Source of the DNA: Akkermansia muciniphila
GTDB lineage: Bacteria > Verrucomicrobiota > Verrucomicrobiia > Opitutales > Opitutaceae
Length of the DNA: 64,000 bases
Direction: 5' to 3'
NCBI GenBank assembly: GCA_945888375.1
Contig: CAMCZZ010000010.1
Coordinates: 1 to 64,000 of the forward strand
Of the stretch, positions 35,969-45,195 are shown piece after piece (the first letter of the stretch is position 1; the number at the start of each line of letters is the position of its first letter). The translations under genes were made by a program, and so were the position numbers. The notes below the pieces were generated by a model. The model saw only the letters and a list, made by a program, of their open reading frames with translations, made no database searches and had not been told where the DNA came from.

Positions 35969-36745
35969 TTAAGGGTGCGTCTTATGCGATGGTAGCCGCT
36001 CGCGGTATCGGTAAAGAATAGGTGCGAGGCGCAGCGCAATCCAGTAACGTTTCCAGAATTTACGAGGAGAGGAAATGAGGCGGAGCAGCCATCCTAGAAA
36101 AAGTCGGTCGGCCCAGGGCGGGATGTTGGCCTGACCTCCGGTTAGAAAGGCTATGGCGGCACCCAGGCAAAGAATGGCTGGTCGGTAAGGCAGGTGCTCG
36201 CGCAGGCTGGAGCCCAGCCTTTCCTGCACGCCGCCGCCGATGGCGAGCATGACAACGCGAGGACGTTTTTCGGCCAGGCGGGCGAGGAGCGCCGCATCGT
36301 GGATCGGGCCCGGTGCATAGTGCGGAGCTATGTAGGTGTCGGCTTCCGTGACAGGAAACCCTTGGGTTTGAAGCCAAGCCAAGTTGCGATCGCGCTCCTC
36401 CGGGGAAGGCATTACCCAAAAAAGAGCCTGCGGTTGCTTAATATCGTTTCGGTCGAGCACCGCACGAATAAGTTTCAGCCCGGAGTGCCTGGGAAGTTTT
36501 TCGCCCGTGAAACAACGCCACAATAGAATCATCCAACCCGAATCCGTGATGGCGAGATCGGCCGAGGTTACCGCTTCGCAGTAGGCGGCCGACTCCAGCA
36601 AATCAAGGGCAAGACCCGGGCCGGAGGGTGCGACCACCAAACCGCCTGCAAAGGCGGCGGAGGTCACTTCCTCGATCGTGCCAACAAAAAAATTTACGCC
36701 AAGGATTCGTCTTGTCGTTTGTGATTCGTGGGACGGAGAGGACAC
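35969..36745 (-). CDS. WecG/TagA/CpsF-family glycosyltransferase
   Basis: 258 residues of the GT26 family, which adds N-acetylmannosaminuronate or a related sugar to a lipid-linked acceptor. Seen are SADLAITDSGWMILLWR, RHSGLKLIRAVLD, VVMLAIGGGVQERLGSSL and FLTGGQANIPPWADRLFLGWLLRL. The basic C-terminal tail (RKFWKRYWIALRLAP) probably binds the membrane. GTG start at 36745. It is upstream of and codirectional with the EpsI-like gene, 92 bases apart. Confidence 0.9.
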   Translation of the reverse strand: MSSPSHESQTTRRILGVNFFVGTIEEVTSAAFAGGLVVAPSGPGLALDLLESAAYCEAVTSADLAITDSGWMILLWRCFTGEKLPRHSGLKLIRAVLDRNDIKQPQALFWVMPSPEERDRNLAWLQTQGFPVTEADTYIAPHYAPGPIHDAALLARLAEKRPRVVMLAIGGGVQERLGSSLREHLPYRPAILCLGAAIAFLTGGQANIPPWADRLFLGWLLRLISSPRKFWKRYWIALRLAPILYRYRERLPSHKTHP

Positions 36746-36896
36746 GGGCGGTTATCGTGCCGACTTTCCCAATCCTAGGCAAGCGCGGGCTGGCGGTGAT
36801 TCCACGGCGGTCACCCGGGGAAGCGTGGGTTCTTCTGGAAGCGGTAGCGCTTCCCCGTTCGCTTGTGTTTCCCCGGCCGCGCTAGACACTCCCGTG

Positions 36897-39077
36897 ATGC
36901 TGAGATGGATTCTCCTTTCGACTTTGGTTTGCCTGGCGGGCACTCTGGGGCTGCGCGCGACCAGCGGGCTGGATAGCGCGTGGATGTTCCACACCGCCGA
37001 CGCTCCCGCGCTGGCCGAGGGGCCGGCGGTGGCGTGGCTACGCATTCAAGCCAATTCTTTCGGGCAGCCTCGCGATCCGGGCCACGCGACCGATCCGGCC
37101 AAAGTGGAGCAAAACAGGGCTGCCCTTCGGGCGCTCCGGGAGGCGGGTCGAGGCCTGGTGTGCATGATCCGGTGGTCCCCGCCCGCGTGGTCTGCCGTTC
37201 GACCCGGCGGGGGCGCAGGAAATCGGGCGCCGCTGGATCTGCGCGAGGCCTTTGCGAACGGAAAGGCGCTGGCGGAGGCCTATGGCGATTTGGTGGATGC
37301 GTGGGAAATCGAAAACGAGCCCGACATCGCCTTCTTCGCCGACAACGCAAACGTATTTGCCGCGTTTCACAAAGCGGTCGCGCTGGGGCTGGGAGCAGGG
37401 AGCGCGGAGCAGAAAGCAGGGACCGGGGAGCGGGGGGCGGGGAAGGCCCTGGTCTTAATGGCGGCGCCGGGCTTGCCGCCGGGGCCGCATTTCGAGCAGC
37501 TCGGGCGGAATGGGTATTTTTCTTATACGGAAGGCTTTAACTTTCATTATTACGGCTTCGCCCGGGACTTTGGCGGGGTTTACGAGCAGTTCCGGGACGC
37601 GGTGGGGGCCTCGGGCGCGGGGGGCTCGGTGGTGCCGCGCGGGCCGACGGCCGTGACGCGGCGCTGGCCGGTGTTTATCACCGAGTGGGGCTACAGCCTG
37701 CTGGACGGGGTCGAGGCACGGACAACGGAGGGGCGGGTGCGGCAGTGGCGGTTTTTTCAGGACGTGGCGCGGCAAACCGAGCGACTCGGCGTGGCGGCGC
37801 CGATGGCGTTTTTGCTGCCGCCCTACTTTGAGCACAACATGAAGGAGTTCGGCCTCACCCTGAAGCCGGTGGCAGGTTTGAATTTTCGGCCGGAGCATTT
37901 TGGGGCGAAAAAGGCCGAGCCTTGGATGGCGGGCATCGGGGCGAAGTGGGGGGCGGAGGGCTGGGTGGCTTCGCCGGCGCTGGCCTGGCTGGAATCCCGC
38001 TCCAGCGTCGCGGCCAAGACGCGCACGCGGGATTGGGTGGTGAAGACGGAGGCGCCCTCGCCGGTGGTGCTGGATTTCATCGCGGAAACAACCACCACGC
38101 GTGCGGTGAAGGCGTGTGACGGGTATTTCTTGTGCGACATGGCTTATCTCGATGGGCCGGCGCTGCCGCGGCGGCTCGGGCGCGGGACCATGGTGCTGTA
38201 TAATTTCGGGACCGAGGCGGCGGACGTAAAGCTGGCCTGGCCGACGGAACTCCTGCCGCTCGAGGCGGAAGGGCCGGTCATGGGGTGTTGGCGGCTGGAG
38301 CCGGGGGAGCGACGCGAGGTGCCGGTGGTGGCCTCGGTCGAAGGCGATGGCTATAGGCCGACGGAGGTAGCGTTGGCGGCGGAGGTGCAGGTGGGGGCGG
38401 CACGCACGCTGGCGCGGTGGGCGAGCCGATTTTATCCCAATCCGGCGGGGATGCTGGAGGCGGGGCGGCGGGATTTTCGTTTCGGGCTGGAGGAGACTAC
38501 GGCAAACCGGCGAGTGGTGGAACAGCGTTCGCTCGCACCCGAGGAGCCCGCGCTGCGGCGGGACGGGCGCTGGCTGGTGACGGATGGCGTGGCGGTGGAG
38601 GAGATCGACGGCGGCTGGCGGTTTCACGTGACCCGCTTTCCCGGGGTGGGCATGCGCCCGGCGGTGGCCGAGCTACCCTTGCCGGCCCGGTGGCATTTCG
38701 AGGCTGATGAGGTGTTCTCCTTTAACTTTCGGCTGCTGGATGGGCCGGGGGCGGTGGAGCTGCGCTGGGATCATCCGGACGCCACGCGGCGTCGGCAGAC
38801 GGGTAATTTTAGCACGATCGCGGAGCCGTATTTCCGGACGACCGATGGGAAACTCTTCTCGGCGGGCGCGCGCCTCTCCCCGGGCCTGCGCTGGGGGCGG
38901 TTTCAACATGGGGCGGAGGCCTTTGGTATGCGTTTCCTCGGGCGGACCGTCCCGCCGTGGCGGTTTGAAGAAAACCAGCCGGCGGCGCTGGTATTTTTTA
39001 TGAGGCCAAGCCGTCTGCCCGCGGTTTTCGAGGTGCAGGATCCGCACCTAGCACGCTGGACCGTGGGCGGGCGTTGA
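36897..39077 (+). CDS. Secreted glycoside-hydrolase-like protein (clan GH-A/GH39-like)
   Basis: 726 residues with a signal peptide (MLRWILLSTLVCLAGTLGLRA). A (beta/alpha)8 barrel covers about residues 30-420. The likely acid/base is Glu141 in EIENEPDIAFF and the nucleophile Glu263 in VFITEWGYSLLDG. Two beta-rich domains follow (about 430-726). It may trim or degrade an exported polysaccharide, fitting its place beside the polysaccharide locus. A low-complexity, G-rich segment at 37393-37445 inserts a Gly/Ala/Glu stretch (about residues 166-183) into the barrel. An earlier in-frame start would lie over the divergent gene and was rejected. Confidence 0.72.
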   Translation: MLRWILLSTLVCLAGTLGLRATSGLDSAWMFHTADAPALAEGPAVAWLRIQANSFGQPRDPGHATDPAKVEQNRAALRALREAGRGLVCMIRWSPPAWSAVRPGGGAGNRAPLDLREAFANGKALAEAYGDLVDAWEIENEPDIAFFADNANVFAAFHKAVALGLGAGSAEQKAGTGERGAGKALVLMAAPGLPPGPHFEQLGRNGYFSYTEGFNFHYYGFARDFGGVYEQFRDAVGASGAGGSVVPRGPTAVTRRWPVFITEWGYSLLDGVEARTTEGRVRQWRFFQDVARQTERLGVAAPMAFLLPPYFEHNMKEFGLTLKPVAGLNFRPEHFGAKKAEPWMAGIGAKWGAEGWVASPALAWLESRSSVAAKTRTRDWVVKTEAPSPVVLDFIAETTTTRAVKACDGYFLCDMAYLDGPALPRRLGRGTMVLYNFGTEAADVKLAWPTELLPLEAEGPVMGCWRLEPGERREVPVVASVEGDGYRPTEVALAAEVQVGAARTLARWASRFYPNPAGMLEAGRRDFRFGLEETTANRRVVEQRSLAPEEPALRRDGRWLVTDGVAVEEIDGGWRFHVTRFPGVGMRPAVAELPLPARWHFEADEVFSFNFRLLDGPGAVELRWDHPDATRRRQTGNFSTIAEPYFRTTDGKLFSAGARLSPGLRWGRFQHGAEAFGMRFLGRTVPPWRFEENQPAALVFFMRPSRLPAVFEVQDPHLARWTVGGR

Positions 39078-39499
39078 ACCCGGATACTGCGGTTATCGCG
39101 GGTCGCCACCCGCGACCAGTCGGCCGTCAGCTTGTCGCGACACCCGCGCAGAGTCCCTTCTGGGTGCAGGCCGGGGTTTCCTCGACTACCTGTCGGCTCC
39201 CCATCTTGCGCGATACTCTGCCGGGATGATCGCGGTATCCGGGGTAAACCCGAAAACCGCGATTGCTCGCCGCGATCCGCCGGAATCTCGCGGGCATCTA
39301 GCGAATTGCAAAACCACCTCGATACACCTTCTGGTGCACCTCGGATTTCGCGCATCGCAATCTGCTCCCCGATCTTACGGCAGCTCATCGACTCCAATCC
39401 CGGTTTTCGGGTTAAAAATGATTCCGGCCCGGGATTCACTCCAAAGGCGGGAACAGTCCGGGACCACCGGACTCGGGGTGGCGGCGGACGGGCCCCCGC
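39078..39499. other. Non-coding region with several hairpins
   Basis: 422 bases without a believable gene between two convergent genes. Several self-complementary pieces are visible, among them GCGGGT/ACCCGC near 39100, ATCGCGGT/ACCGCGAT around 39228-39265, and GTCCGG/CCGGAC near 39450. It might be a structured RNA, a decayed gene or a bidirectional terminator region. No known RNA family was recognised. Confidence 0.4.
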
Positions 39500-41716
39500 T
39501 TACTTTTCGCCTGCTACCCGCGGCGGGGAACGCAGGGCGCGCAGGTCCTCGAGAATGCGCAGGCTCTCGCGGAGATAGACGTCCATTTTGGCGTAGCGGG
39601 TGTCGCTGTCGGCCTCGGCCTCTTCTTCGTCGAGATTCTCTTCGCTGGCGGGGTCGTCGGGGTTTTTTTCCGCTTTGATCCGCGGGGCGGGAGGGGGGGA
39701 GACGAAGAACTCGGTGAACGGGTAGGCTTCGGTGGTTTCGAGGGTCTTGCGGGTGGCGGTGCTCTCGTCGCGGAAGGCCTTGTCGGCGACCTTGCCGGCC
39801 CGGCGTTGCTCGAGGTTAAGCGAAATGGACTTCTCGGCCTGGCGGTCCTTAAAACGGGCGATGGATTTTTTCAGCAGGGCAAACTCGGGCAGGTGTTCGA
39901 GGCGGTCGGCCAAGCGGGCGCGGAGGACGGCGAGGGCTTCGGGGGGGAGTTTGGTGGCCTCGTAGAGACTGGGGGAGATCTCATCCCAGACGAGGGCGTG
40001 GGGCAGGTCTTGTTCGCCGATGGGGAGGAACTCATCCACGGAGGGGATGACGAGGTCGGGCACGACGCCCTTCAGCTGGGTGGAGGCGCCGCTGGGGAGG
40101 TAAAACTTTTGCACGGTGACCTTGGTGGCGCCGGCGATTTGGCCCTTGCGGGCGAGTTGGGGGATGACGTTGCCCATCTCGATCACGGTCTGGACGGTGC
40201 CTTTGCCGTGGGTGGAGGTGTCGCCGATCACGACGGCACGACCGTAATTCTGAAGGGCTCCGGCGACGATCTCCGAGGCGGAGGCGCTGAAGCGCGAGGT
40301 CAGCACAACGAGCGGGCCGGCGTAGGCGACGGCGGGGTCGCGGTCTTCCTCGATCTTCACTTCTCCGGCATAGTTTTTTACCTGCACCACGGGGCCGGAG
40401 GAGATGAACAGGCCGGTCAGGGAGACGGCTTCGCCGAGCAGGCCGCCGCCATTGCGCCGGAGGTCGAGCACGAGGCCCTCGATTTTTTGCTCCTTTAGTT
40501 TGGCGATCAAGGTCTTGATGTCCTCGGTGGCGGAGTTCTGGTCCTGGGAGTCGCGGCTGTCGCGCCCGTAAAAGGTCGGCAGGGTGATGACGCCGAGGGA
40601 GCGGGCTTGGCCGTCGATACTGGGGACTTGGAAAACGGCGGCGTGGGCGCGGGCCGAGTCGAGGTTGATCAGGTCGCGCACGATCACGATCTCCTTGCGC
40701 ACGGCGGCGTCCTCGGCGTCGGCGGGCTGGATGAGGAGGCGGACCTTGGTGCCTTTTTCGCCGCGGATCATCTGGACGATGCGGCGCAGCTTCATGCCGA
40801 CTACTTCCACGAACTCGGAATCAGCCTGGGCGACGGCGAGGATTTTATCGTTGGGCTTGAGGGCGCGGGAGAGATCGGCGGGGCCGCCGGGGATGATCTC
40901 TTTGAGCACGCACACATCCTCGTCGATGCTCAGGAGGGCGCCGATGCCGAAGAGCTGCAGGCGCATGTTTATGCTGAAATCGTCGTAGGAGTCGGGGGAG
41001 TAATAGTTCGAGTGGGGATCGTAGATCCCGGCGATGGCGGTGAGGAAGATCTCGGCGACGTCGCCGGACTCGATATCGTCGAGGTTTTTTTGCAGGCGGT
41101 CGTAGCGTTTGCTGATTTTCGTGCGCGCTTCGTCGAGGGTCTTTTTGTTCAGGATTTCCTGGAGCAGCTCGAATTTTAGGCGTTGTTCCCAGAGCGTATC
41201 GGCGGCCGAGGCGTCGGCGGGCCAGGGGAGTTCGCGCCGGTCGATTTCGTAGGCATCGGCTGCGGTGAAATCAAAGTCCCCCGGCAGGCGGCGGTGGATC
41301 CACTCGATGCGTTCGCGCACGCGTTTTTCGTGGCGGGCGTGGAGGGTGAAGGCGGCGTCGAGGCGTCCGAGGGTCGCGAGATTCCAGTAGAGTGAATCGG
41401 GCGGGAACTGGTCCTGAAACTCCTGCAAATCGGAGGCGAGGAGGAAGAGGCGCTGGCCATCGAGGGCCTTGAAGGTGTTCGGGATCACCTCGGCGTAGCT
41501 GGCGGGGGTGACTTTATCCCGGTTGAAATGGACCTCCTCGAGCAGGCGGATGAGGCCACGTAGTTCCAGCGACAGCCCCGGGGTGGGTTTGAGTTCACGC
41601 GCTTTGGATGGGGCTGTGGGGGCGGCGGCCTCCGCCGGGCTGGAGGGGCCCGGTTGCGCAAGGGCCAGCAACGGGGCCAAAAGCAGGGAAAGGAGCAAAC
41701 GGGAGCGAAAACGCAT
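39500..41716 (-). CDS. prc: Carboxy-terminal processing protease (tail-specific, Prc)
   Basis: 738 residues with a signal peptide (RLLLSLLLAPLLALA). A periplasmic S41 protease. The order is a helical N-domain, a PDZ domain (about 235-320) with FGIGALLSIDEDVCVLKEI, then the protease domain with the serine in SRFSASASEIVAGAL and the lysine in STHGKGTVQTV. A C-terminal DUF3340-like domain follows. The C-terminal tail has an acidic low-complexity stretch (ASEENLDEEEAEADSD). In E. coli, Prc trims penicillin-binding protein 3 and controls peptidoglycan hydrolases. Confidence 0.94.
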   Translation of the reverse strand: MRFRSRLLLSLLLAPLLALAQPGPSSPAEAAAPTAPSKARELKPTPGLSLELRGLIRLLEEVHFNRDKVTPASYAEVIPNTFKALDGQRLFLLASDLQEFQDQFPPDSLYWNLATLGRLDAAFTLHARHEKRVRERIEWIHRRLPGDFDFTAADAYEIDRRELPWPADASAADTLWEQRLKFELLQEILNKKTLDEARTKISKRYDRLQKNLDDIESGDVAEIFLTAIAGIYDPHSNYYSPDSYDDFSINMRLQLFGIGALLSIDEDVCVLKEIIPGGPADLSRALKPNDKILAVAQADSEFVEVVGMKLRRIVQMIRGEKGTKVRLLIQPADAEDAAVRKEIVIVRDLINLDSARAHAAVFQVPSIDGQARSLGVITLPTFYGRDSRDSQDQNSATEDIKTLIAKLKEQKIEGLVLDLRRNGGGLLGEAVSLTGLFISSGPVVQVKNYAGEVKIEEDRDPAVAYAGPLVVLTSRFSASASEIVAGALQNYGRAVVIGDTSTHGKGTVQTVIEMGNVIPQLARKGQIAGATKVTVQKFYLPSGASTQLKGVVPDLVIPSVDEFLPIGEQDLPHALVWDEISPSLYEATKLPPEALAVLRARLADRLEHLPEFALLKKSIARFKDRQAEKSISLNLEQRRAGKVADKAFRDESTATRKTLETTEAYPFTEFFVSPPPAPRIKAEKNPDDPASEENLDEEEAEADSDTRYAKMDVYLRESLRILEDLRALRSPPRVAGEK

Positions 41717-41773
41717 GGAAAATTAGAAACGAAGCGGTGGGGAAAGTTGCCTGAAGGCAAGGAAGCGCTCGCG

Positions 41774-42661
41774 TTAGGGTGACTTTGCCCTGCGCCCCGC
41801 CTCGGCCAGAAAGGCGCGCTCGGCGGCGCTGAGGGAGTCGTAGCCGTGTTTGCCGATGCGATCGAGCAGGCGATCTACCTCGGCGCGTTGGCCGGCAGGG
41901 GCGACCGGGGGGGGCGCGGGCGGGTCGAGATCAACCCGGCAAACGGTCGCCGGGCGCCGTGCGCCGCGGGTGGCCCACCGGGGCGGCTCCACTCTCGGGC
42001 GGAGGGCGCCATACAACAGGGAGCGGGGGGCTAGAAACAGCCGGTGGCAAAGCCAGCCGCTGGCCAGGCCGCCGAGGTGGGCCGAGTGGGCGATGCCGGA
42101 GCTGGCGTCCAGGCCGGCGAAGGCCCGCAGCGCCAGACCGGCGAGATCCAAGGCGCCCACTCCCGCGACCAGCCACCAAGCGGGCACGGTTTCTTGCCAA
42201 AAAGGAATAGTGAGCGGGCGGCGCGGGTCCAGGGCGACAAACGCGGCCATGTAGGCCATGCCGACACCGGAGGCGCCGATCATGTAGCCGGGCCGGGCGC
42301 CGTTTACAGCCAGCCAGACGAGGCCGGCGCCGAGGGCACCCAGCAAGCTCAGCGCAGCCAAACGGCGGGGGCCGATGATTTCCTCGAGCGGGCGGCCCAC
42401 ATAATACAGCCCGGTGAGATTGCAGAGCAGGTGGAGGACGCCGCCGTGCAGGAGGACGTGGCTGACCGGGGTCCAAAAGTATCCGGCGCGCAGGCGGGCT
42501 AGCGACAAGGCGCCGGCTTCGAGCGCGAGGTTGGAGCCAAACCAGATCTCCAAGACTTTTTGTGCGACAAAAACCGCGCCCAAAGTAACCAGCAAGCCGC
42601 GCAGGAAGGAGGCGGGGCCGCGGCCGGCGGGGCGGTTTGGGGTGGGACGAAAAGGGGGCAT
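41774..42661 (-). CDS. Rhomboid-family intramembrane serine protease
   Basis: 295 residues from the ATG at 42661. Six to seven membrane segments. The catalytic dyad is Ser131 in IGASGVGMAY and His195 in AHSAHLGGLASG. The first loop helix has HVLLHGGVLHLLCNLTGLYYVG, including the conserved His and Asn. The C-terminal cytosolic tail (about 215-295) is proline/arginine-rich and ends in a short helical segment (DRLLDRIGKHGYDSLSAAER) that many verrucomicrobial and other rhomboids share. Substrates unknown. Confidence 0.92.
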   Translation of the reverse strand: MPPFRPTPNRPAGRGPASFLRGLLVTLGAVFVAQKVLEIWFGSNLALEAGALSLARLRAGYFWTPVSHVLLHGGVLHLLCNLTGLYYVGRPLEEIIGPRRLAALSLLGALGAGLVWLAVNGARPGYMIGASGVGMAYMAAFVALDPRRPLTIPFWQETVPAWWLVAGVGALDLAGLALRAFAGLDASSGIAHSAHLGGLASGWLCHRLFLAPRSLLYGALRPRVEPPRWATRGARRPATVCRVDLDPPAPPPVAPAGQRAEVDRLLDRIGKHGYDSLSAAERAFLAEAGRRAKSP

Positions 42662-42828
42662 GGGGCCGGACAATTAACTTGGGGGGTATTTTTCAAAATA
42701 AACCAAAAAGCCGGTCCTGCCACGCGAGAAATTCGCCAAAGCGGGTGGGCGCTCCGGCCTGAAGCGCGGGCGGAAGCGACGGGTGGGCTTTGGTGCGGCC
42801 CGCATCCGCGGGCATCCGACGTGGCCGC

Positions 42829-42857
42829 TTGACAGCCAAGGGCGTAGGGTTTTGCTG
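42829..42857 (+). promoter_or_regulatory. Likely promoter of the ferredoxin gene
   Basis: A perfect -35 TTGACA (42829-42834) ends 32 bases before the ATG at 42867. A 17-base spacer leads to TTGCTG (42852-42857), a poor -10 match. The same layout (TTGAC[AG] then a weak -10) occurs at rpsU and the HNH gene. Confidence 0.35.
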
Positions 42858-42866
42858 CGCCTTTCC

Positions 42867-43103
42867 ATGGCAAATAAATCCGACAAGTGGGATCAAAACA
42901 GCGGCGGTAAATTCTATGTCGATCAGCAGTGCATCGATTGCGATCTCTGCCGCGAGACCGCCCCCGCGTTTTTCACGCGCCACGATGAGGGCGGCTACTC
43001 CTTCGTCCACAAGCAGCCGACCACCGAAGAGGAAATCGCGCTCTGTAACGAGGCCCTCGAAGGCTGCCCGGTGGAGGCCATCGGCGACGACGGCGACGCC
43101 TGA
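42867..43103 (+). CDS. Single-cluster ferredoxin
   Basis: A 78-residue electron carrier. One [4Fe-4S] cluster is expected on Cys22, Cys25 and Cys28 (QCIDCDLCRE) plus Cys67 in EGCPVEAI. An additional Cys60 is present. It resembles the short low-potential ferredoxins with one lost cluster. The acidic tail (GDDGDA) is typical. It is a one-gene unit with its own terminator. Confidence 0.92.
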   Translation: MANKSDKWDQNSGGKFYVDQQCIDCDLCRETAPAFFTRHDEGGYSFVHKQPTTEEEIALCNEALEGCPVEAIGDDGDA

Positions 43104-43143
43104 GTCCGGCAGGTCCCGGCCAGTCCGCTTACCTGAAAGCTTT

Positions 43144-43173
43144 TCCCGCGCCTTTGCCGGCGCGGGATTTTTT
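43144..43173 (+). terminator. Rho-independent terminator after ferredoxin
   Basis: A 9-bp stem TCCCGCGCC/GGCGCGGGA (43144-43152 with 43159-43167), six-base loop, then six Ts. Confidence 0.93.
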
Positions 43174-43285
43174 GTAGCCCCCGGCCCGGGTGCCCTTGCC
43201 ACCAAGGGAATGGTTAAGCCAAGTAGTCATGTTTATTAACTAAGCGCTTGCTTTGCTTTGGTCGCACGGAGTTGGCTGCGGGATC

Positions 43286-45130
43286 ATGCGTGCCCGCCTT
43301 TGCCTTGCCTCTCTGCTCCTCTTGCTTGTCCGGCCTTCGCCCACCTCGGCGTCCGGGATGGTGGAACTCGACGCCATCACGGTATTTTCCAGCCGCGTGG
43401 CCTTGCAGGAGCCGGCTGGCACTTTCGCCGCGCCGGTCTCGGCCCTGCGTTTCGAGCCGCAGGTGGACGTGCAGGCCCGCGGTTTTGCCGAGGGGCAGGC
43501 GGACGTCTCGATCCGGGGCGGCACCTTTGAAAACACCGGTTTCGCGGTCGGCGCGTTGCCGATCTACGATCCGCAGACGGGGCATTACTCGGCGGAGTTG
43601 CCGGTTTCACCCTACTTGCTGGGCGCGCCCGAGGTCAGGGTGGGCGCGGAGCAGGCGGCGGCGGGGTTCAACGCGACGGCGGGCGGTGTTGCCTACGGCT
43701 GGCGGCCGATCCGCACGGGCGGGACGGTGAGCGGTGGTTTCGGCTCGGACGAGCTGGTGCGCGGCGAACTCTACACCGGGTTTCTCGCCGCGGAAAAAGT
43801 CGCGGGTTTCGCGGTCGGCGGGGATGTCTCCCTGGCGGCCTCGGGGGGCGACGGCACGCTGACCGGGGCCGATCACGATTTCGGACGGGGCAACGCCCGG
43901 GTCCAGCTCGCTAACGCCGTGAGCCAGACCGATGTTTTCGCGGGTTATCAGGCCAAGAACTTCGCCTGGCCCAATCTCTATGCGGCCCGGAACAAGACCA
44001 CGGGGTTGCGGGACGAGCGTGAGCGGCTGCAGACCCAATTGTTTCTGGTGAACAACCGCACCGAGTTCGGCAGCGACGGCGACTATGTGCAGGCCGGCGC
44101 CTACTACCGGGGAAATCGCGACCACTATGCCATTCCGGTCTTCGGCTACAATGCCCACCACGAGACGGTGGTCCGGGGGGCCGCGATCGAAGGACGCCAT
44201 GCCCTGTTCGGATCTACCGCACTGCTTCACAATGCTGGCGTGGTTGCGGACGAGCTCGAGTCCACCGCGCTGACCTTCGGCCCCTTTTCCAGCCGCACCC
44301 AAGTCTATGGCACGCTGCAAGGCGAGCAGACGGTGGATCTGGCCGAGGAGAGCGAACTGCTCTTCACGGGCGGTGCCCGCCTGGACGGCAGCGACCGGGA
44401 TGCGTCCGAGGTTTCCCCGTTGGCCTCCATCGGGTGGCGCCGCACGGGCGCCCTGTTACGACGGCTCTACATCAGTTACGCCGAGTCCACCCAGTTACCC
44501 ACTTATCAGGCGCTCAACGCGGCGCCCGGCGGGCTCTTCGGGGGCGATCCCGCTTTGGCCCGCGCCACGGCCGCCAATCACGAACTCGGCGTGGAGCTGG
44601 GTGCGGGTGCGTGGAGCGCGCAGGCGGCGGGGTTTTACCGCGCCCAGGACAATCTGCTCGACTACGTCTATGATCCGTCGAATCCCGCCTCGGCCCGCAA
44701 GGCGACCACCGTCGATCTCGACACCTGGGGCGCGGAGCTGTTTGTCCGCCGGAGCTGGGAGGCCTTCGATCTCTTCGCGGGCTACACCTTTCTGGATAAA
44801 GACGATACCTACACGGGCGACACGGTGGCGAGTTTCTACGCGCTCAACTACGCCGAGCATCGTCTCACGGCCGGCGCGATCGCGCGCCTTGGCGCGGGCT
44901 TTGAGCTGCGCATCGACAACGAATACCGCCACCAAGCCGAGAACTCGCTGCGCCGCTTCGGCCGCGACAACATCGACACCGCGCTCGGACTCTTTTACCG
45001 AGTGCCCGGCTCGAAGGGCCTCACGCTCAGCGCGCAGGTGGATAATCTCTGGGACACGGCCTACGAGGAGGTGCCGTTGGTGCCGGCGGCGCGCCACTCC
45101 TGGAGCATGGGCGCGGCCTATGCTTGGTGA
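43286..45130 (+). CDS. TonB-dependent outer-membrane receptor
   Basis: 614 residues. A signal peptide (ARLCLASLLLLLVRPSPTSA) is followed by a plug domain with DVSIRGGTFENTGFAVGALPI and a long beta-barrel. The C-terminus ends in aromatic Trp (MGAAYAW), as outer-membrane barrels do. Size is like BtuB or small siderophore receptors. No cobalamin riboswitch, Fur box or transport neighbours were seen, so the ligand is unknown. A classical TonB box is not clear; VELDAITVFSS just after the signal peptide may serve. Confidence 0.88.
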   Translation: MRARLCLASLLLLLVRPSPTSASGMVELDAITVFSSRVALQEPAGTFAAPVSALRFEPQVDVQARGFAEGQADVSIRGGTFENTGFAVGALPIYDPQTGHYSAELPVSPYLLGAPEVRVGAEQAAAGFNATAGGVAYGWRPIRTGGTVSGGFGSDELVRGELYTGFLAAEKVAGFAVGGDVSLAASGGDGTLTGADHDFGRGNARVQLANAVSQTDVFAGYQAKNFAWPNLYAARNKTTGLRDERERLQTQLFLVNNRTEFGSDGDYVQAGAYYRGNRDHYAIPVFGYNAHHETVVRGAAIEGRHALFGSTALLHNAGVVADELESTALTFGPFSSRTQVYGTLQGEQTVDLAEESELLFTGGARLDGSDRDASEVSPLASIGWRRTGALLRRLYISYAESTQLPTYQALNAAPGGLFGGDPALARATAANHELGVELGAGAWSAQAAGFYRAQDNLLDYVYDPSNPASARKATTVDLDTWGAELFVRRSWEAFDLFAGYTFLDKDDTYTGDTVASFYALNYAEHRLTAGAIARLGAGFELRIDNEYRHQAENSLRRFGRDNIDTALGLFYRVPGSKGLTLSAQVDNLWDTAYEEVPLVPAARHSWSMGAAYAW

Positions 45131-45195
45131 CGCCGGGCGGGCGGGAGCGGTCCTCACGGATTGACCCGGTGCGTTTGCCTGCGGAATCTCGCGGC

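Noticed and set aside
36678-36896. Upstream start for the glycoside-hydrolase-like gene
   Set aside because: It would overlap the divergent WecG gene and precede a clear signal peptide beginning at 36897.
45124-45195. Earlier ATG for the M3 peptidase
   Set aside because: The 24 extra residues are not family-like and overlap the end of the TonB receptor gene.
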